From contig NZ_FMMP01000011.1 of assembly GCF_900095725.1 (NCBI RefSeq), forward strand, positions 248,001 to 312,000: DNA of 64,000 nucleotides. The letters are read 5' to 3'. This DNA is from Cellulosilyticum sp. I15G10I2. GTDB taxonomy: Bacteria; Bacillota; Clostridia; Lachnospirales; Cellulosilyticaceae. The position numbers were made by a program, and so were the translations under genes. Positions within the stretch are counted from its first letter, which is position 1, and the number at the start of each line of letters is the position of its first letter. Of the stretch, positions 63,032 to 64,000 are shown piece after piece. The notes under the pieces were generated by a model that saw only the letters and a list, made by a program, of their open reading frames with translations, did not search any database and had not been told where the DNA came from.

Positions 63032-64000
63032 ATGAAAGAATATTTTCCAAATGTAAGCAAGATACAATATGAAGGAGAAACATCAACTAATCCATTTGCA
63101 TTTAAGTATTTTAATCCTGATGAAGTGATAAATGGCAAAACAATGAAAGAGCATCTTAGATTTACGCTTTCTTATTGGCATACACTTTGTGGAGCTGGTT
63201 CAGATCCATTTGGAAGTGGCACAATGGAAAGACCTTGGTTAGATATAAAAGATCCAATAGAATTTGCTAAAGCAAAAATGGATGCTTGTTTTGAGATTAT
63301 GGAAAAATTGAACATAGACTTTTTTGCATTTCATGATAGAGATATTGCACCAGAAGGCAAAACTTTAGTAGAAACAAATGCAATACTAGATGAAGTTGTA
63401 GCATACTGCGATAAACTGATGAAAGAAACAGGCAAAAAGTTATTGTGGGGAACAGCAAATATGTTCTCACATCCTCGTTTTATGCATGGTGCATCAACAA
63501 CATGTGAAGCTGATATTTTTGCATTCGCTGCAGCACAGGTTAAAAAAGCAATGGAAGTTACAAAACTGCTCGGAGGCGAAAATTACGTATTCTGGGGCGG
63601 TCGTGAAGGCTATGAAACGTTACTTAATACAAACATGAAACTTGAAGAAGAAAACTTCGCAAGATTCCTTAAGATGGCTGTTGACTACAAGAAAAAAATT
63701 GGTTTTACTGGAGAACTTCTTATCGAACCAAAACCAAAAGAACCAACAAAACATCAATATGATACAGATGCAGCTACAGTACTTGGATTCCTTAGAAAAT
63801 ATGGGCTTGAAAAAGAATTTAAACTAAATATTGAAGCTAACCATGCGACGCTTGCTGGACATACTTTTGAGCATGATGTACATTTAGCAAGAATTAACGG
63901 TGCATTAGGAAGTATCGATGCTAATATGGGTGATCCAAATCTAGGATGGGATACTGATCAATTCCCAACAAATATTTATGATGCAACATATTGTATGTAC
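63032..64000 (+). CDS. xylA: Xylose isomerase, 3' end beyond the window
   Basis: The enzyme interconverts D-xylose and D-xylulose. The 323 codons seen run open to the last base, so about the final quarter is missing. The start [18 protein letters not shown] is followed by [39 protein letters not shown] with the catalytic His, [29 protein letters not shown], the metal-binding [13 protein letters not shown] and [16 protein letters not shown]. The ribosome site AGAAGGTGG lies eight bases before the ATG. It is controlled from the promoter at 62964 and is preceded by the XylR-like gene. A xylulose kinase gene may follow outside the window. Confidence 0.95.
   Translation, partial: MKEYFPNVSKIQYEGETSTNPFAFKYFNPDEVINGKTMKEHLRFTLSYWHTLCGAGSDPFGSGTMERPWLDIKDPIEFAKAKMDACFEIMEKLNIDFFAFHDRDIAPEGKTLVETNAILDEVVAYCDKLMKETGKKLLWGTANMFSHPRFMHGASTTCEADIFAFAAAQVKKAMEVTKLLGGENYVFWGGREGYETLLNTNMKLEEENFARFLKMAVDYKKKIGFTGELLIEPKPKEPTKHQYDTDAATVLGFLRKYGLEKEFKLNIEANHATLAGHTFEHDVHLARINGALGSIDANMGDPNLGWDTDQFPTNIYDATYCMY

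Noticed and set aside
63642-63827. Short open frame on the plus strand
   Set aside because: It lies in another frame inside xylA, whose codons and motifs are continuous across it.
1-64000. CRISPR array, prophage or insertion sequence
   Set aside because: No regularly spaced short repeats, transposase, integrase or phage structural genes were seen. The only long repeat is the chemoreceptor duplication.

Overview
The window is AT-rich DNA from an anaerobic, spore-forming, motile Clostridia-type Firmicute that uses plant sugars. Signs of this are a SpoVAF/GerA-type germination protein, a YtaF-type sporulation membrane protein, a large Bacillus/Clostridium-type SRP RNA, four chemoreceptors, several sugar ABC transporters and a xylose isomerase. 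A Lachnospirales lineage such as Cellulosilyticum or its relatives is my best guess, by inference only. I see no transposase, integrase, phage or CRISPR array.

Layout. (1) 1-3856: a complete sugar ABC transporter (binding lipoprotein, double ATPase, permease) closed by a strong terminator shared with a convergent SpoVAF-like gene (3869-5296, minus). (2) 5465-7816: an oxidoreductase, tadA, a YbjN-type gene and the SRP RNA gene ffs with its own consensus promoter. (3) 7817-10382: a secreted transglutaminase-like protein, then a thioredoxin-ccdA pair followed by a truncated redox-protein gene. (4) 10420-12279: a large unrecognised protein. (5) 12390-26867: an arsenic/phosphate region: arsC, two ArsR-type regulators, pstS, a chemoreceptor, a phosphoesterase, pstCAB, then arsR-arsD-arsA, a second phosphoesterase, a CoA-disulfide reductase/rhodanese fusion and acr3. 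PhoP-box-like repeats precede pstS and a palindrome overlaps the arsR promoter. (6) 26988-32591: HPr, an ECF sigma/DUF4179 anti-sigma pair, and a dcd, UvrC-like, EcsC, DUF488 run. (7) 32759-35233: a copper-exporting ATPase behind a CsoR-like operator. (8) 35392-41686: a two-component system, two tandem chemoreceptors that share over 1 kb of identical DNA, and a YtaF gene. (9) 41934-45746: an ABC-2 exporter, a 46-codon gene and initiator tRNA. (10) 45838-47181: an unusual 447-residue protein. (11) 47426-58863: two anchored sugar-binding-type sensors, a LytS/YesN-type two-component system, a sugar ABC transporter and a chemoreceptor. (12) 59011-61571: dnaX, ybaB, recR. (13) 61770-64000: a ROK-family XylR-like repressor and xylA, cut by the window edge.

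How the genes work together. Regions 11 and 13 look like one pentose module: extracellular sensing, uptake, chemotaxis and the first catabolic step. Its sensor layout resembles the XylFII-LytS-YesN three-component system described in Clostridium beijerinckii. Region 5 joins high-affinity phosphate uptake to arsenate reduction and arsenite export, which makes sense because arsenate enters through phosphate carriers. Finally, tadA-ffs and dnaX-ybaB-recR, which sit together in Bacillus subtilis, are here in the same orientation but separated by about 51 kb, so most of the accessory content lies inside a split housekeeping block.
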